NCBI GenBank assembly: GCA_002342295.1 | Contig: DDPR01000008.1 | Location: forward strand, 45,994-109,993 | Length of the DNA stretch: 64,000 bases | Source of the DNA: Burkholderiales bacterium UBA2463 | GTDB taxonomy: Bacteria > Pseudomonadota > Gammaproteobacteria > Burkholderiales > Burkholderiaceae_A | Direction: 5' to 3' | Part shown: one piece after another, positions 1 through 9,699 of the stretch | How positions within the stretch are numbered: position 1 is the stretch's first letter | How the letters are laid out: every line of letters begins with the position of its first letter | Position numbers and translations under genes: made by a program | Notes under the pieces: generated by a model | Told to the model about the DNA's origin: nothing | Databases searched by the model: none | What the model saw: only the letters and a program-made list of their open reading frames with translations

Positions 1-1
1 T

Positions 2-619
2 GTGGCCGCCGGCCAGCTGAAGGTGGACCTGGCACTGTCCGTCCTGTACTGGCAGAAAATCCGTGCGCCCCTGCTGGGCGCATGCCCGCGCGGGGTGATC
101 AATTTCCATCCGGCGCCCCTGCCGGCATACAAGGGCACCGCGGGCTACAACCTGGCGATTCTCGAGGGCCTCGACCAATGGGCGGTCAGCGCCCACTATG
201 TGGACGCGGAGATCGATACCGGCCCCTTGATCGAGGTGAGCCCCTTCCCGGTGGATGTGGAGCACGAGACCGCCCTGAGCCTGGAGCGGAAGGCCCAGCC
301 CGAGCTTCTTGCCCAGTTCAAGCGGGTCACCGGCCAGGCCCTCGCCGCCGCCGCGCCGCTACCAGCCACGCCCAATGTGGGCGGGCGCTACATCAGCCGG
401 CCGGAGATGGAGGCGATGAAGGAAATGCGACCGGGGGACGACGTGCTGCGCAAGATCCGCGCATTCTGGTTTCCGCCCTACGATGGGGCCTGGGTGGATG
501 TGGGCGGTGTCCGCTGCACCCTGGTCAGCCCTGAAATCCTGTTGACCCTGGCAGCCCCGGGGGTCAGCAATCTGTTCACCCGTCCCGCCGGCGAGCCGGC
601 GGCCGACGGCAACGATTGA
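2..619 (+). CDS. Sugar/methionyl-tRNA-type formyltransferase, 5'-truncated by the window edge
   Basis: The visible 205 residues contain the core of a formyl-THF-dependent formyltransferase. The NFHPAPLPAYKG segment supplies the catalytic Asn and His, and DAEIDTGPLI supplies the Asp of the N-H-D triad. The N-terminal part of the Rossmann domain lies upstream of the window. The C-terminal ~80 residues (IRAFWFPPYDGAWV region) resemble the accessory domain of formyltransferases in glycan clusters more than that of tRNA formyltransferase. Its stop nearly abuts a PLP aminotransferase gene, and PGT and 4,6-dehydratase genes follow. I therefore infer that it formylates a 4-amino sugar nucleotide. Housekeeping fmt is less likely because the usual def/fmt/rsmB context is absent. 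The sugar specificity is not readable from the sequence. Confidence 0.75.
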   Translation: MAAGQLKVDLALSVLYWQKIRAPLLGACPRGVINFHPAPLPAYKGTAGYNLAILEGLDQWAVSAHYVDAEIDTGPLIEVSPFPVDVEHETALSLERKAQPELLAQFKRVTGQALAAAAPLPATPNVGGRYISRPEMEAMKEMRPGDDVLRKIRAFWFPPYDGAWVDVGGVRCTLVSPEILLTLAAPGVSNLFTRPAGEPAADGND

Positions 620-642
620 ACCTTGCGGCCAAGGTAATCCTG

Positions 643-2109
<1,467 letters not shown>

Positions 2110-2114
2110 TCTCA

Positions 2115-2675
2115 ATGAAGCGACTCTTTGACATTGCTGTGGTCCTCGTGGCCATTGTCATTCTTGCTCTGCCTATGTTGTTGATCGTGATCTTGGTCCG
2201 CATAACTTCGACTGGTCCTGTCCTTTATTGGTCAAAACGTGTGGGACAGAAGAACAGGATTTTTCAAATGCCTAAATTCCGGACTATGCAAGTGGGTGCT
2301 CCCGTTGTGGCTACCCATCTTCTGAATGGACCAGAACGCTACCTAACCCCAATAGGATCCTTGCTTCGCAAGTCTAGTCTCGACGAATTACCTCAGCTTT
2401 GGAGCATCCTAAAAGGCGACATGAGCTTCGTTGGTCCACGCCCAGCGCTGTTTAACCAAGATGATCTGATTTCCCTGCGCACCGAAATGGGTGTGCACGA
2501 ATTGCTACCTGGCCTGACCGGGTGGGCGCAAGTTAATGGAAGGGATGAGCTGCCGATTCCTCAGAAAGTGCAGATGGATGTGGAGTATCTGGAGCGTCAA
2601 TCGCTTTTTTTCGATATGAAGATACTTTGGATGACGGCGTTGAAGGTTCTTGCAAGGGATGGGGTGTCTCATTGA
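2115..2675 (+). CDS. Small phosphoglycosyl transferase (PglC/WcaJ catalytic-core type)
   Basis: This 186-residue protein is a monotopic bacterial sugar transferase. It has an N-terminal reentrant membrane helix (residues ~1-30), the KFRTM motif, the catalytic-type RKSSLDELPQLW and GDMSFVGPRP segments, and a PGLTGWAQVNGR tail. Such enzymes transfer a phospho-sugar from a UDP-sugar to undecaprenyl phosphate and so begin a lipid-linked glycan. It is PglC-sized and lacks the large N-terminal membrane domain of WbaP-type enzymes. It begins 5 nt after the aminotransferase stop and is followed by the dehydratase, so the three form one operon. The gene is visibly more AT-rich than the first 1.6 kb. 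The likely substrate is the modified dideoxy amino sugar made by its neighbours (inference). Confidence 0.9.
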   Translation: MKRLFDIAVVLVAIVILALPMLLIVILVRITSTGPVLYWSKRVGQKNRIFQMPKFRTMQVGAPVVATHLLNGPERYLTPIGSLLRKSSLDELPQLWSILKGDMSFVGPRPALFNQDDLISLRTEMGVHELLPGLTGWAQVNGRDELPIPQKVQMDVEYLERQSLFFDMKILWMTALKVLARDGVSH

Positions 2676-2696
2676 AGAAAAACTTGGATCATCTTG

Positions 2697-2717
2697 AGGA
2701 CTCAGGACTCAGGACTC
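2697..2717 (+). repeat. Three tandem copies of the 7-mer AGGACTC
   Basis: AGGACTC occurs three times head-to-tail between the phosphoglycosyl transferase stop and the dehydratase ATG at 2733. It lies just upstream of the AGG that serves as the dehydratase ribosome-binding site. The 7-nt period is not a codon multiple, so it argues against the longer TTG-initiated reading from 2694. Copy number may vary by slippage. Confidence 0.75.
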
Positions 2718-2732
2718 AGCAGGTTGCACGCC

Positions 2733-4694
2733 ATGAAAAAGCCTTTGTATAAGCTGGCCGTCCCCATTCTGGCCTTGCCGCGAGCAGCAAAGCGATTCGT
2801 CGCTTTGTCAGTCGATCTTGGCCTCTGCGTCCTAACAGTATGGTTGGCTTTTTATCTGCGGATGGGGGAGTTTGTCGCTCTGTCGGGGACCGCTTTGTGG
2901 GCGGTGGGGGCTTCGGTGGGGATAGCACTGCCCATCTTCGTCGTCTCGGGCCTGTACCGCGCCATCTTCCGCTACAGCGGCTGGCCTGCCTTGCTGGCAG
3001 TGGCCCGGGCAGTGGGCATTTACGGCTTGCTGTATGCGTCCATCTTCACCGCCATTGGCGTGGCCGGGGTACCCCGTACGGTCGGCCTCATCCAGCCCAT
3101 GCTTTTGCTGCTGTTCGTCGGGGCGTCGCGAGCGCTCGCCCGGGTCTGGTTGGGCGACCAGTACCTGAGCATCTTGAAGCGTGCAGCCAGACCCAAGGTG
3201 CTGATTTACGGCGCAGGCACCACCGGCCGCCAGTTGGCTGCAGCCATGGCCAACAGCCACGAAATGCAGGTAGCGGGTTTCCTGGACGACGACGACCGCC
3301 TGTACGGCCACGTGCTCAACGGCCAGCCCATCTACAACCCGGCAGACCTAGACAACCTGGCCACCACGCTCAACATCAGCGACGTGCTGCTGGCCATGCC
3401 CAGCCTGAGCCGCAAGCGACGCAACGAGATCCTGAGCCAGATCCGTGTGGCCCGCGTGGCTGTGCGCACTTTGCCCAGCGTGACCGACCTGGCCCAAGGG
3501 AAGGTCAGTATTTCCGATCTGCGAGAACTGGACATCGACGATCTGCTGGGCCGCGAACCGGTCACGCCCAATCACATCCTGCTGGTCAAGAACATCGTGG
3601 GCAAGGTGGTCTTGGTGACTGGGGCGGGGGGCTCCATCGGTAGTGAACTGTGCCGCCAGATTTTGGCCGTGGCGCCTAACAAGCTGCTGCTGATCGAGCA
3701 AAGCGAATTCGCCCTCTACGCCATTCACCAGGAACTCGAAGAGAAGCTGGCCACGCTGGACGGCGCCATGCCGCCTATTCTTGTGCCCCTGCTGGCCTCG
3801 GTGCAGGACAACGACCGCATGCGCGAGATCATGTCGACTTGGCATCCAGACACGGTCTATCACGCCGCTGCCTACAAGCATGTGCCTCTGGTCGAGCACA
3901 ACCCCGCTGAAGGCATCAAGAATAACTTGCTCGGTACCATGCGTACCGCCCAAGCCGCCGCTGAAAACAGCGTCTCTGACTTCGTCCTCATTAGCACCGA
4001 CAAAGCGGTGCGTCCGACCAACATCATGGGTGCCAGCAAGCGTTTGGCTGAAATGGTGTTGCAGGCAATCGCTGCAACCAACCCCGGCACCAAGTTCAGC
4101 ATGGTCCGCTTTGGCAATGTACTGGGCTCGTCAGGTTCGGTGGTGCCCAAGTTCCGCCAGCAAATCCGCGATGGTGGGCCGATCACGCTGACCCATCCTG
4201 AGATCACCCGCTACTTCATGACGATCCCTGAAGCCTCACAGCTGGTGATCCAAGCAGGTGCGATGGCCGAGGGGGGCGACGTGTTCGTCCTCGACATGGG
4301 GCAGTCGGTCAAGATCATGGATCTGGCCCGCCGCATGATCGAGCTCTCGGGCCTGACCATCAAAGATGAGCATAACCCTGACGGCGATATCGAGATTGAA
4401 ATCACTGGCTTGCGCCCGGGTGAAAAGCTCTACGAAGTGCTGCTCATCGGTGACAACCCTAAGCCCACATCCCATTCGCGGATCATGAAAGCTCACGAGG
4501 AGTTCATTTCTTGGTCAGAGCTTGAGGACAAGCTGAAAGCGCTGGAGATGGCGCTGAATGTGAACGACGTCGGCGTCATTCGTTTAATGATGGAAAGGCT
4601 TGTCACTGGCTATACGCCGAGCGATGAGATTGTCGATTGGGTGTATCTGGAGCAGGAAGCCGAGGCACTAGCTATGAATGCAGCAACTTCGTAA
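2733..4694 (+). CDS. Membrane-bound nucleoside-diphosphate-sugar 4,6-dehydratase (WbpM/CapD/PglF family)
   Basis: The protein has 653 residues. About four hydrophobic segments lie in the first ~150. A CoA-binding-like Rossmann domain follows (LIYGAGTTGRQLAAAM, near residue 155). The C-terminal SDR-type 4,6-dehydratase domain starts near VLVTGAGGSIGSE and carries the STDKAVRPTNIMGASKR segment. Family members convert UDP-GlcNAc to a UDP-4-keto-6-deoxy hexosamine, the first step toward bacillosamine-type or QuiNAc4N sugars. I chose ATG 2733, with AGG about 9 nt upstream; an upstream TTG at 2694 would run through the 7-bp tandem repeats. The 3' end overlaps the convergent cysNC gene by 23 nt. It pairs logically with the PglE-like aminotransferase and the PGT upstream. 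Confidence 0.93.
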   Translation: MKKPLYKLAVPILALPRAAKRFVALSVDLGLCVLTVWLAFYLRMGEFVALSGTALWAVGASVGIALPIFVVSGLYRAIFRYSGWPALLAVARAVGIYGLLYASIFTAIGVAGVPRTVGLIQPMLLLLFVGASRALARVWLGDQYLSILKRAARPKVLIYGAGTTGRQLAAAMANSHEMQVAGFLDDDDRLYGHVLNGQPIYNPADLDNLATTLNISDVLLAMPSLSRKRRNEILSQIRVARVAVRTLPSVTDLAQGKVSISDLRELDIDDLLGREPVTPNHILLVKNIVGKVVLVTGAGGSIGSELCRQILAVAPNKLLLIEQSEFALYAIHQELEEKLATLDGAMPPILVPLLASVQDNDRMREIMSTWHPDTVYHAAAYKHVPLVEHNPAEGIKNNLLGTMRTAQAAAENSVSDFVLISTDKAVRPTNIMGASKRLAEMVLQAIAATNPGTKFSMVRFGNVLGSSGSVVPKFRQQIRDGGPITLTHPEITRYFMTIPEASQLVIQAGAMAEGGDVFVLDMGQSVKIMDLARRMIELSGLTIKDEHNPDGDIEIEITGLRPGEKLYEVLLIGDNPKPTSHSRIMKAHEEFISWSELEDKLKALEMALNVNDVGVIRLMMERLVTGYTPSDEIVDWVYLEQEAEALAMNAATS

Positions 4695-6594
4695 GTTTGC
4701 TGATCACCTCATCAAGACTCTGGCTTCCATTTGACAAGGTGCAGTTTGGAGTCTGCGGAGGCTCGTAACGACTGTTTATCCCGGTCATATTGGGCAGCTG
4801 TCCGCTGCGGGCTTTCTTGTACAGCCCCTTAGGGTCACGCTGCTCGCACACTTCCAGCGGCGTATCCACAAACACCTCAATGAAGTTGTCGTTGCCGATC
4901 AACTCACGCGCCATCTCGCGCTCAGCGCGGAAGGGGCTGATAAATGCGGTCATCACAATCAGGCCCGCATCCATCATCAGCTTGGCGACTTCGGCCACGC
5001 GGCGGATGTTTTCTACCCGGTCGGCGTCGGTGAAGCCGAGATCTTTGTTCAAACCCTGGCGGATGTTGTCACCGTCGAGGATGTAGGTCCGCTTGCCCTG
5101 AGCGTGCAGTTCCTTTTCGAGGGCGTTCGCTAGGGTGGACTTGCCGGAACCAGATAGACCGGTGAACCAGATGACTTTGCCCTGATGACCGTTGAGGCGT
5201 TCACGGTCTTCGCGGTTGATGCTCAGAGCTTGCCGGTGCACGTTTTGCGCACGGCGCAGGTTGTGCCGGATCATACCTGCTGCGACCGTAGCATGAGTGA
5301 ACTTGTCCACCAGAATGAAGCCGCCTAGGGTGTGGCTCGCCTCGTAAGGGGCAAACACCAGTGGCTTGCTCAATGCCAAATTGGCCACCGCAATATCGTT
5401 CAAGGCCAGTCGTTTGGACGATTCGTGAGCCTGAGTGTTAACGTCCACCCGGTACTTCAAGCTGGTCAAGCTAGCGCTGGCCCACTGGTTGGCTAGTTTC
5501 AACTCGTAGGCCCGACCTATATGCCCAGGCTCATCTTGCAGCCACACGAGCGTGGCTTCGAATTGGTCGGTCATTTCCAGCGGTTGTTCAGCTAGGGCGA
5601 TAACATCACCACGCGAGGCATCCACCTCACGATCCAGCACCAATGTAACCGCGTCGCCGGCTTGCGCGGCGTTGAGGTCACCATCTGCGGTGACGATCCG
5701 CGACAAGGTAGCCGTCTGGCCAGAGGCAGTGATTCGGAGTGGATCGCCAACCGTCAATTGACCTGCTGCCAGGGTGCCACTGAAGCCCCGAAAGCTGGCA
5801 TTCGGCCGGTTGACCCACTGCACCGGGAACACGCCTTTGCTCTGTCCTTGCTTATTGATGTGCAGCGTCTCCAGGCCACCCATCAAGGTTGGGCCTTGGT
5901 ACCAGGGCGTGTGGCGGGAGCGCTCGGTGATGTTGTCACCCTTCAGGGCGGACAGCGGGATGGGAGTGATGCTGTTGAAACCAAGTGACATGGCCAAGAT
6001 GCGGAAATCAGCCACGATGGCATCGAACACGTCTTGCTTGTAGCCTACCAAGTCCATCTTGTTGACAGCGAGGATGACTTGTTGGATGCCCACCAGCGAT
6101 ACGAGGTAGGCGTGGCGCCTGGTCTGGGTGAGCACCCCCTGGCGGGCATCGATCAACAGCACCGCCACATCGGCTGTTGAAGCTCCCGTCACCATGTTGC
6201 GGGTGTATTGCTCATGTCCGGGTGTGTCGGCCACGATGAACTTGCGCCGCGGGGTGGCAAAGAAACGGTAGGCCACGTCGATGGTGATGCCCTGCTCGCG
6301 CTCAGCGGCTAAGCCATCGACCAGCAAGGCAAAGTCGATGTCTTGCCCTTGTGTGCCGTGGCGTTTGGAGTCGGATTGCAGAGAAGTGAGCTGGTCGTCA
6401 AACACCTGCTGTGATTCCCAGAGCAGGCGGCCAATGAGGGTGCTCTTGCCATCGTCCACGCTGCCGCAGGTGATGAAGCGCAGTAAGTCTTGCTGGGCTT
6501 GCTGGGTCATCCAGTCGTGGATGGTGGCTGCCTTGGCCATGGGTGCAGTAGATCGTTGCAAAGGCACTGCAGGGATTTTCTTGGGGCGTGGCAT
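4672..6594 (-). CDS. cysNC: Bifunctional sulfate adenylyltransferase subunit 1 / adenylylsulfate kinase
   Basis: The protein has 640 residues. An EF-Tu-like GTPase domain carries GSVDDGKST near residue 45, DTPGHEQY and NKMDL, followed by beta-barrel domains. From about residue 465 there is an APS kinase domain with a second P-loop, GLSGSGKST near 480, and LDGDNIRQGLN. It couples GTP hydrolysis to APS synthesis with CysD and then phosphorylates APS to PAPS. ATG 6594 is preceded by AGGAGG inside the end of cysD and shares one base with the cysD stop. The fused form is typical of PAPS-supplying modules for sulfated polymers or of assimilation. The adjoining cysQ and glycan genes favour a polymer-sulfation role (inference). 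Confidence 0.95.
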   Translation of the reverse strand: MPRPKKIPAVPLQRSTAPMAKAATIHDWMTQQAQQDLLRFITCGSVDDGKSTLIGRLLWESQQVFDDQLTSLQSDSKRHGTQGQDIDFALLVDGLAAEREQGITIDVAYRFFATPRRKFIVADTPGHEQYTRNMVTGASTADVAVLLIDARQGVLTQTRRHAYLVSLVGIQQVILAVNKMDLVGYKQDVFDAIVADFRILAMSLGFNSITPIPLSALKGDNITERSRHTPWYQGPTLMGGLETLHINKQGQSKGVFPVQWVNRPNASFRGFSGTLAAGQLTVGDPLRITASGQTATLSRIVTADGDLNAAQAGDAVTLVLDREVDASRGDVIALAEQPLEMTDQFEATLVWLQDEPGHIGRAYELKLANQWASASLTSLKYRVDVNTQAHESSKRLALNDIAVANLALSKPLVFAPYEASHTLGGFILVDKFTHATVAAGMIRHNLRRAQNVHRQALSINREDRERLNGHQGKVIWFTGLSGSGKSTLANALEKELHAQGKRTYILDGDNIRQGLNKDLGFTDADRVENIRRVAEVAKLMMDAGLIVMTAFISPFRAEREMARELIGNDNFIEVFVDTPLEVCEQRDPKGLYKKARSGQLPNMTGINSRYEPPQTPNCTLSNGSQSLDEVISKLTKLLHS

Positions 6595-8057
6595 CAGAAA
6601 TAGCCCTCCTGTTTTTTCTTTTCCATGGAGCCGGCGCTGTCGGTATCGATCTTTCGCCCCTGGCGCTCCGATTGGCGCGCGTTGATGATCTCCAGCAGGA
6701 TATTCTCCAGAGTCTCTGCGTCAGACTCCACCGCACCCGTGAGTGGGTAGCAGCCCAGGGTGCGGAAGCGTACTTTCTTCATCTGTACTTCCTCGCCTGG
6801 CAGCAGACGACAGCGCTCGTCGTCGACCATCATGATCATCTCTGGCCGGATCACCACTGGGCGTTGCTTGGCAAAGTACAGCGGCACCATGGGTATGTTC
6901 TCCTGGTAGATGTATTGCCAGATGTCGAGCTCCGTCCAGTTGCTCAAGGGGAACACCCGGATGCTCTCGCTAGGGCTTTTGCGGGTGTTATAGAGGTTCC
7001 AGAGCTCGGGGCGCTGGTTTTTCGGGTCCCAGCGGTGCGTTGACGTACGGAAAGAGAAGACGCGTTCTTTGGCGCGCGACTTTTCTTCATCGCGGCGAGC
7101 GCCACCAAACACCACATCAAATTTGTAATGGTCTAGCGCCTGCTTCAGGCCTTCGGTCTTGGTGATGTCGGTGTGCAGCGCAGAGCCGTGGTCGAAAGGG
7201 TTGATATTTTTCTCGATCGCCTCGGGATTGGTGTGCACGAGCAAGTCCATGCCGCTTTCGCGGGCCATGAAGTCACGAAAGAGGTACATCTCCTGAAACT
7301 TCCAGCGCGTATCGATGTGCAGCAGCGGGAATGGCGGTGGCGCCGGGTAGAACGCCTTGCGCGCGAGGTGCAGCATGACGCCGCTGTCTTTGCCGATGGA
7401 GTACAACATGACCGGGTTCTGTGCTTCGGCCACTGCCTCGCGGATGATGTGAATGCTCTCTGCCTCCAAGCGCTTTAAATGTGGCGAGGGAGCCAGATCG
7501 GGTTTGGTATTGCCGTTGAGGCTCAAGCCGGTGGGCAGGACAGGGCGGTAGGCCTCTGGGGAGAGCTGAATGTCTGTAGTGCTGGGCATGTGGCGCAGGT
7601 GCCCCACAAGCACGCCGTGCGGAAACACGGCGATGGGCTTGCCGATGTGTCTTTGAAGGTCCTGCAGAGCGTGTTGAATGGTCTGGTCGTTCAAATTAGC
7701 CATGGGCACCCAGAAACGCGCCCCGCGTGCGTCATTGGCGTGCAAGCAGGCCTGCCCGGTGGCCAGAGGAGAGATCTGCGCGAACAGCACGCGGTCGCGC
7801 CGCTTTCGAGCCTGCTCAATGGCCCAGTCCAGTACGAGCCTGTTCGGTGAGCGGTCGCGCTCGTCCAGTAGCAACTCAGGGCCCAATTCCCGCGGCAGAA
7901 GCTCCAGGGCATTCAGTCGTCGCTCGGCAGTGCGCTTGGTATCGGCTTCACCCAGCGCTTGTAAGTGGGCAAAGGCCAGTTCGGTGTCCCATGCTTGAGG
8001 TGCGTCTAGGCCGAGCAGGTCAGTCGATAGCTTTGTCGCGAAATGTTTTTTACTCAT
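6594..8057 (-). CDS. cysD: Sulfate adenylyltransferase subunit 2 with a ~190-residue N-terminal extension
   Basis: Residues ~190-487 match a complete CysD. It starts at HLKRLEAESIHIIREA and has the PP-loop YSIGKDSGVMLHLARKAF near residue 217, FGGARRDEEKSRAKER, and the C-terminal GSMEKKKQEGYF tail. CysD makes APS from sulfate and ATP together with CysN. A standalone CysD is about 300 residues, so the first ~190 residues here are extra. I do not recognise that part: it begins MSKKHFATKLSTDLLGL and contains FAQISPLATGQACLHAND and GKPIAVFPHGVLVGHLRHM. The reading frame is open and continuous, and there is no internal ribosome-binding site I would prefer. The cysNC gene follows with a 1-nt overlap. 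Confidence 0.92.
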   Translation of the reverse strand: MSKKHFATKLSTDLLGLDAPQAWDTELAFAHLQALGEADTKRTAERRLNALELLPRELGPELLLDERDRSPNRLVLDWAIEQARKRRDRVLFAQISPLATGQACLHANDARGARFWVPMANLNDQTIQHALQDLQRHIGKPIAVFPHGVLVGHLRHMPSTTDIQLSPEAYRPVLPTGLSLNGNTKPDLAPSPHLKRLEAESIHIIREAVAEAQNPVMLYSIGKDSGVMLHLARKAFYPAPPPFPLLHIDTRWKFQEMYLFRDFMARESGMDLLVHTNPEAIEKNINPFDHGSALHTDITKTEGLKQALDHYKFDVVFGGARRDEEKSRAKERVFSFRTSTHRWDPKNQRPELWNLYNTRKSPSESIRVFPLSNWTELDIWQYIYQENIPMVPLYFAKQRPVVIRPEMIMMVDDERCRLLPGEEVQMKKVRFRTLGCYPLTGAVESDAETLENILLEIINARQSERQGRKIDTDSAGSMEKKKQEGYF

Positions 8058-8121
8058 CTTGTTTTCAGAAAATCATTCGTGATACGATGTTTCCGTTGAT
8101 TAAATCACAAAATAAAACGTA
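8058..8121. promoter_or_regulatory. AT-rich divergent promoter region between cysD and cysQ
   Basis: These 64 nt separate the start codons of the divergent cysD (minus) and cysQ (plus) genes and are much more AT-rich than either gene. They must hold at least part of both promoters. An imperfect dyad, CATTCG-TGATA-CGATG, lies near the middle. I cannot assign a regulator: no CysB-type site is clear. Confidence 0.45.
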
Positions 8122-8910
8122 ATGCGACAAAGTGACCAAGAAGTCCTGATCCAGCAGTTGCTCCCCATCGTCAGGGTAGCTGGGGATGCCCTCATGGCCG
8201 TTTACTCCCGTGGAACACCAGAAGTCCAACTCAAGGAGGACGACAGTCCAGTAACTCAAGCAGACCTCGCGTCTCATCGCGTGCTTGCCTCACGGCTAAA
8301 GCCTTTATTGCCCGAATGCCCTGTGGTGTCCGAAGAGGATGCTGAGTCCTTGATTCACCGCCAGCCACATGGGCGGTTCTGGCTCATCGATCCGCTCGAC
8401 GGCACCAAAGAATTCATCGCCCGCAATGGCGAGTTCACAGTGAACATTGCATTGATTGAAGATGGCCTATGTGTACTAGGCGTTGTGTACGCGCCTGCCT
8501 TTGATGCGCTCTACTGGGGAGGAGCAAGCCTGGGGGCGTTTCGGTGCATGGGTGGTCAGACGGCTGCCATCAAAGTGGCTGCTTCCAGCCCGGTAAAAGC
8601 CCCCCGAGTGGTGGCCAGTAAAAGTCACCTGAACGAGGCAACAAGATCGTTGATAGATCGCTTAGGCGAAGTCAGCTTGGTCCAGGCCGGCAGCTCGCTC
8701 AAATTCTGCCGTGTGGCTGAGGGCCAGGCCGACATCTACCCACGATTGGCGCCGACTTGCGAATGGGACACGGCGGCAGCCCAGGCGGTTCTGGAAGGTG
8801 CAGGTGGGGTAGTTGTAGACCTGCAGGGCATGCCCTTGCTCTACGGCAAGCCCGACGTGCTCAATCCCTCATTCATCGCTACTCGCGACACAGCGCTGAT
8901 TCCGGCATGA
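8122..8910 (+). CDS. cysQ: 3'(2'),5'-bisphosphate nucleotidase (PAP phosphatase)
   Basis: This 262-residue protein is of the inositol-monophosphatase fold. The metal-binding motifs are present: SEEDAE near residue 70, WLIDPLDGTKEFI near 90, and the C-terminal CEWDTAAAQAVLEGAGG. The GTKEFI ending after DPLDGT is characteristic of CysQ rather than SuhB. It recycles 3'-phosphoadenosine 5'-phosphate, the by-product released when PAPS is used by sulfotransferases or PAPS reductase. It diverges from cysD-cysNC and overlaps the downstream exporter gene by ATGA. That completes a PAPS-making and PAP-clearing module. No strong SD precedes the ATG at 8122. Confidence 0.93.
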   Translation: MRQSDQEVLIQQLLPIVRVAGDALMAVYSRGTPEVQLKEDDSPVTQADLASHRVLASRLKPLLPECPVVSEEDAESLIHRQPHGRFWLIDPLDGTKEFIARNGEFTVNIALIEDGLCVLGVVYAPAFDALYWGGASLGAFRCMGGQTAAIKVAASSPVKAPRVVASKSHLNEATRSLIDRLGEVSLVQAGSSLKFCRVAEGQADIYPRLAPTCEWDTAAAQAVLEGAGGVVVDLQGMPLLYGKPDVLNPSFIATRDTALIPA

Positions 8911-9686
8911 TCGATACCGCGTATGCCCTGGCCGGGGCGCTCACTGGCTTTGTTGTAGGCTTAACTGGCGTTGGTGGCGGTGCATTGATGACGCCGATCC
9001 TCCTGATTTTCTTTGGCGTGTCGCCGACCACGGCCATTGCGACCGATTTGTGGTTCGCCGCCATCACCAAACTGGTTGGAGCCAGGGTACATCACACCAA
9101 CGGCAACGTCGATTGGCAGGTGGCCAAACGTCTGTGGTTGGGCAGCCTCCCCATGGCTCTGCTGATCGTCGTCATCGTCAGCCTAGGAGCACAGGTTGCA
9201 AAGGTGGACTGGTTGACCAAGGCCATTGGTATTGTGGTGCTGATTACGGCCATCGGTTTGCTGGTTGCTCCTAAGCTGGTGGCCTATGCGAAAGGGCGGC
9301 GCATCGGTCAGCCAGAACGTTTTAAGGCCATTCAACCAGCGCTCACGGTGATATCGGGCGGGGTGTTGGGTCTGTGCGTCGCCCTCACTTCGGTAGGTGC
9401 CGGTGCGCTGGGTAGTGTTATGTTGCTCTACCTGTATCCGCTGCGGATGACGCCGCATCGGCTTGTGGCGACTGACATCGTGCATGCCATTCCTTTGGCT
9501 GTAGTGGCTGGGTTGGGTTATCTTTTTGCAGGTATGGTGGACTGGTGGATGCTGGCCAGTTTGTTGGTTGGCTCTATTCCAGCAGTGCTGCTGGGAAGCT
9601 TGCTTGCCGGGAAAATTCCTGGTCGAGGGATTCAGATTGCCTTGGCATTGGTGTTGATCGCTGCCGGCATAAAAGTGCTTGTCTGA
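8907..9686 (+). CDS. TauE/SafE (TSUP) family sulfite/anion exporter-like membrane protein
   Basis: The protein has 259 residues and about eight hydrophobic helices. The N-terminal GFVVGLTGVGGGALMTPILL and mid-protein GGVLGLCVALTSVGAGALGSV are the two internally repeated halves typical of the TauE/SafE family. Members move sulfite, sulfonates or related organic anions across the inner membrane. The ATG at 8907 overlaps the cysQ stop, so the two are translationally coupled. This strongly ties the transporter to sulfur metabolism, possibly removing sulfite or moving sulfate for PAPS synthesis (inference). A longer in-frame reading from 8757 would run antiparallel in frame to cysQ and is not preferred. 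Confidence 0.88.
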   Translation: MIDTAYALAGALTGFVVGLTGVGGGALMTPILLIFFGVSPTTAIATDLWFAAITKLVGARVHHTNGNVDWQVAKRLWLGSLPMALLIVVIVSLGAQVAKVDWLTKAIGIVVLITAIGLLVAPKLVAYAKGRRIGQPERFKAIQPALTVISGGVLGLCVALTSVGAGALGSVMLLYLYPLRMTPHRLVATDIVHAIPLAVVAGLGYLFAGMVDWWMLASLLVGSIPAVLLGSLLAGKIPGRGIQIALALVLIAAGIKVLV

Positions 9687-9699
9687 ATATCTCGCGTCA

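Noticed and set aside
2694..2732. Longer dehydratase start at TTG 2694
   Set aside because: It would translate the 7-bp tandem repeats, has no SD, and adds 13 residues with no family similarity; ATG 2733 has AGG at good spacing.
8122..8910. Inositol monophosphatase (SuhB) for the cysQ gene
   Set aside because: The DPLDGTKEF motif and linkage to cysD-cysNC point to CysQ.
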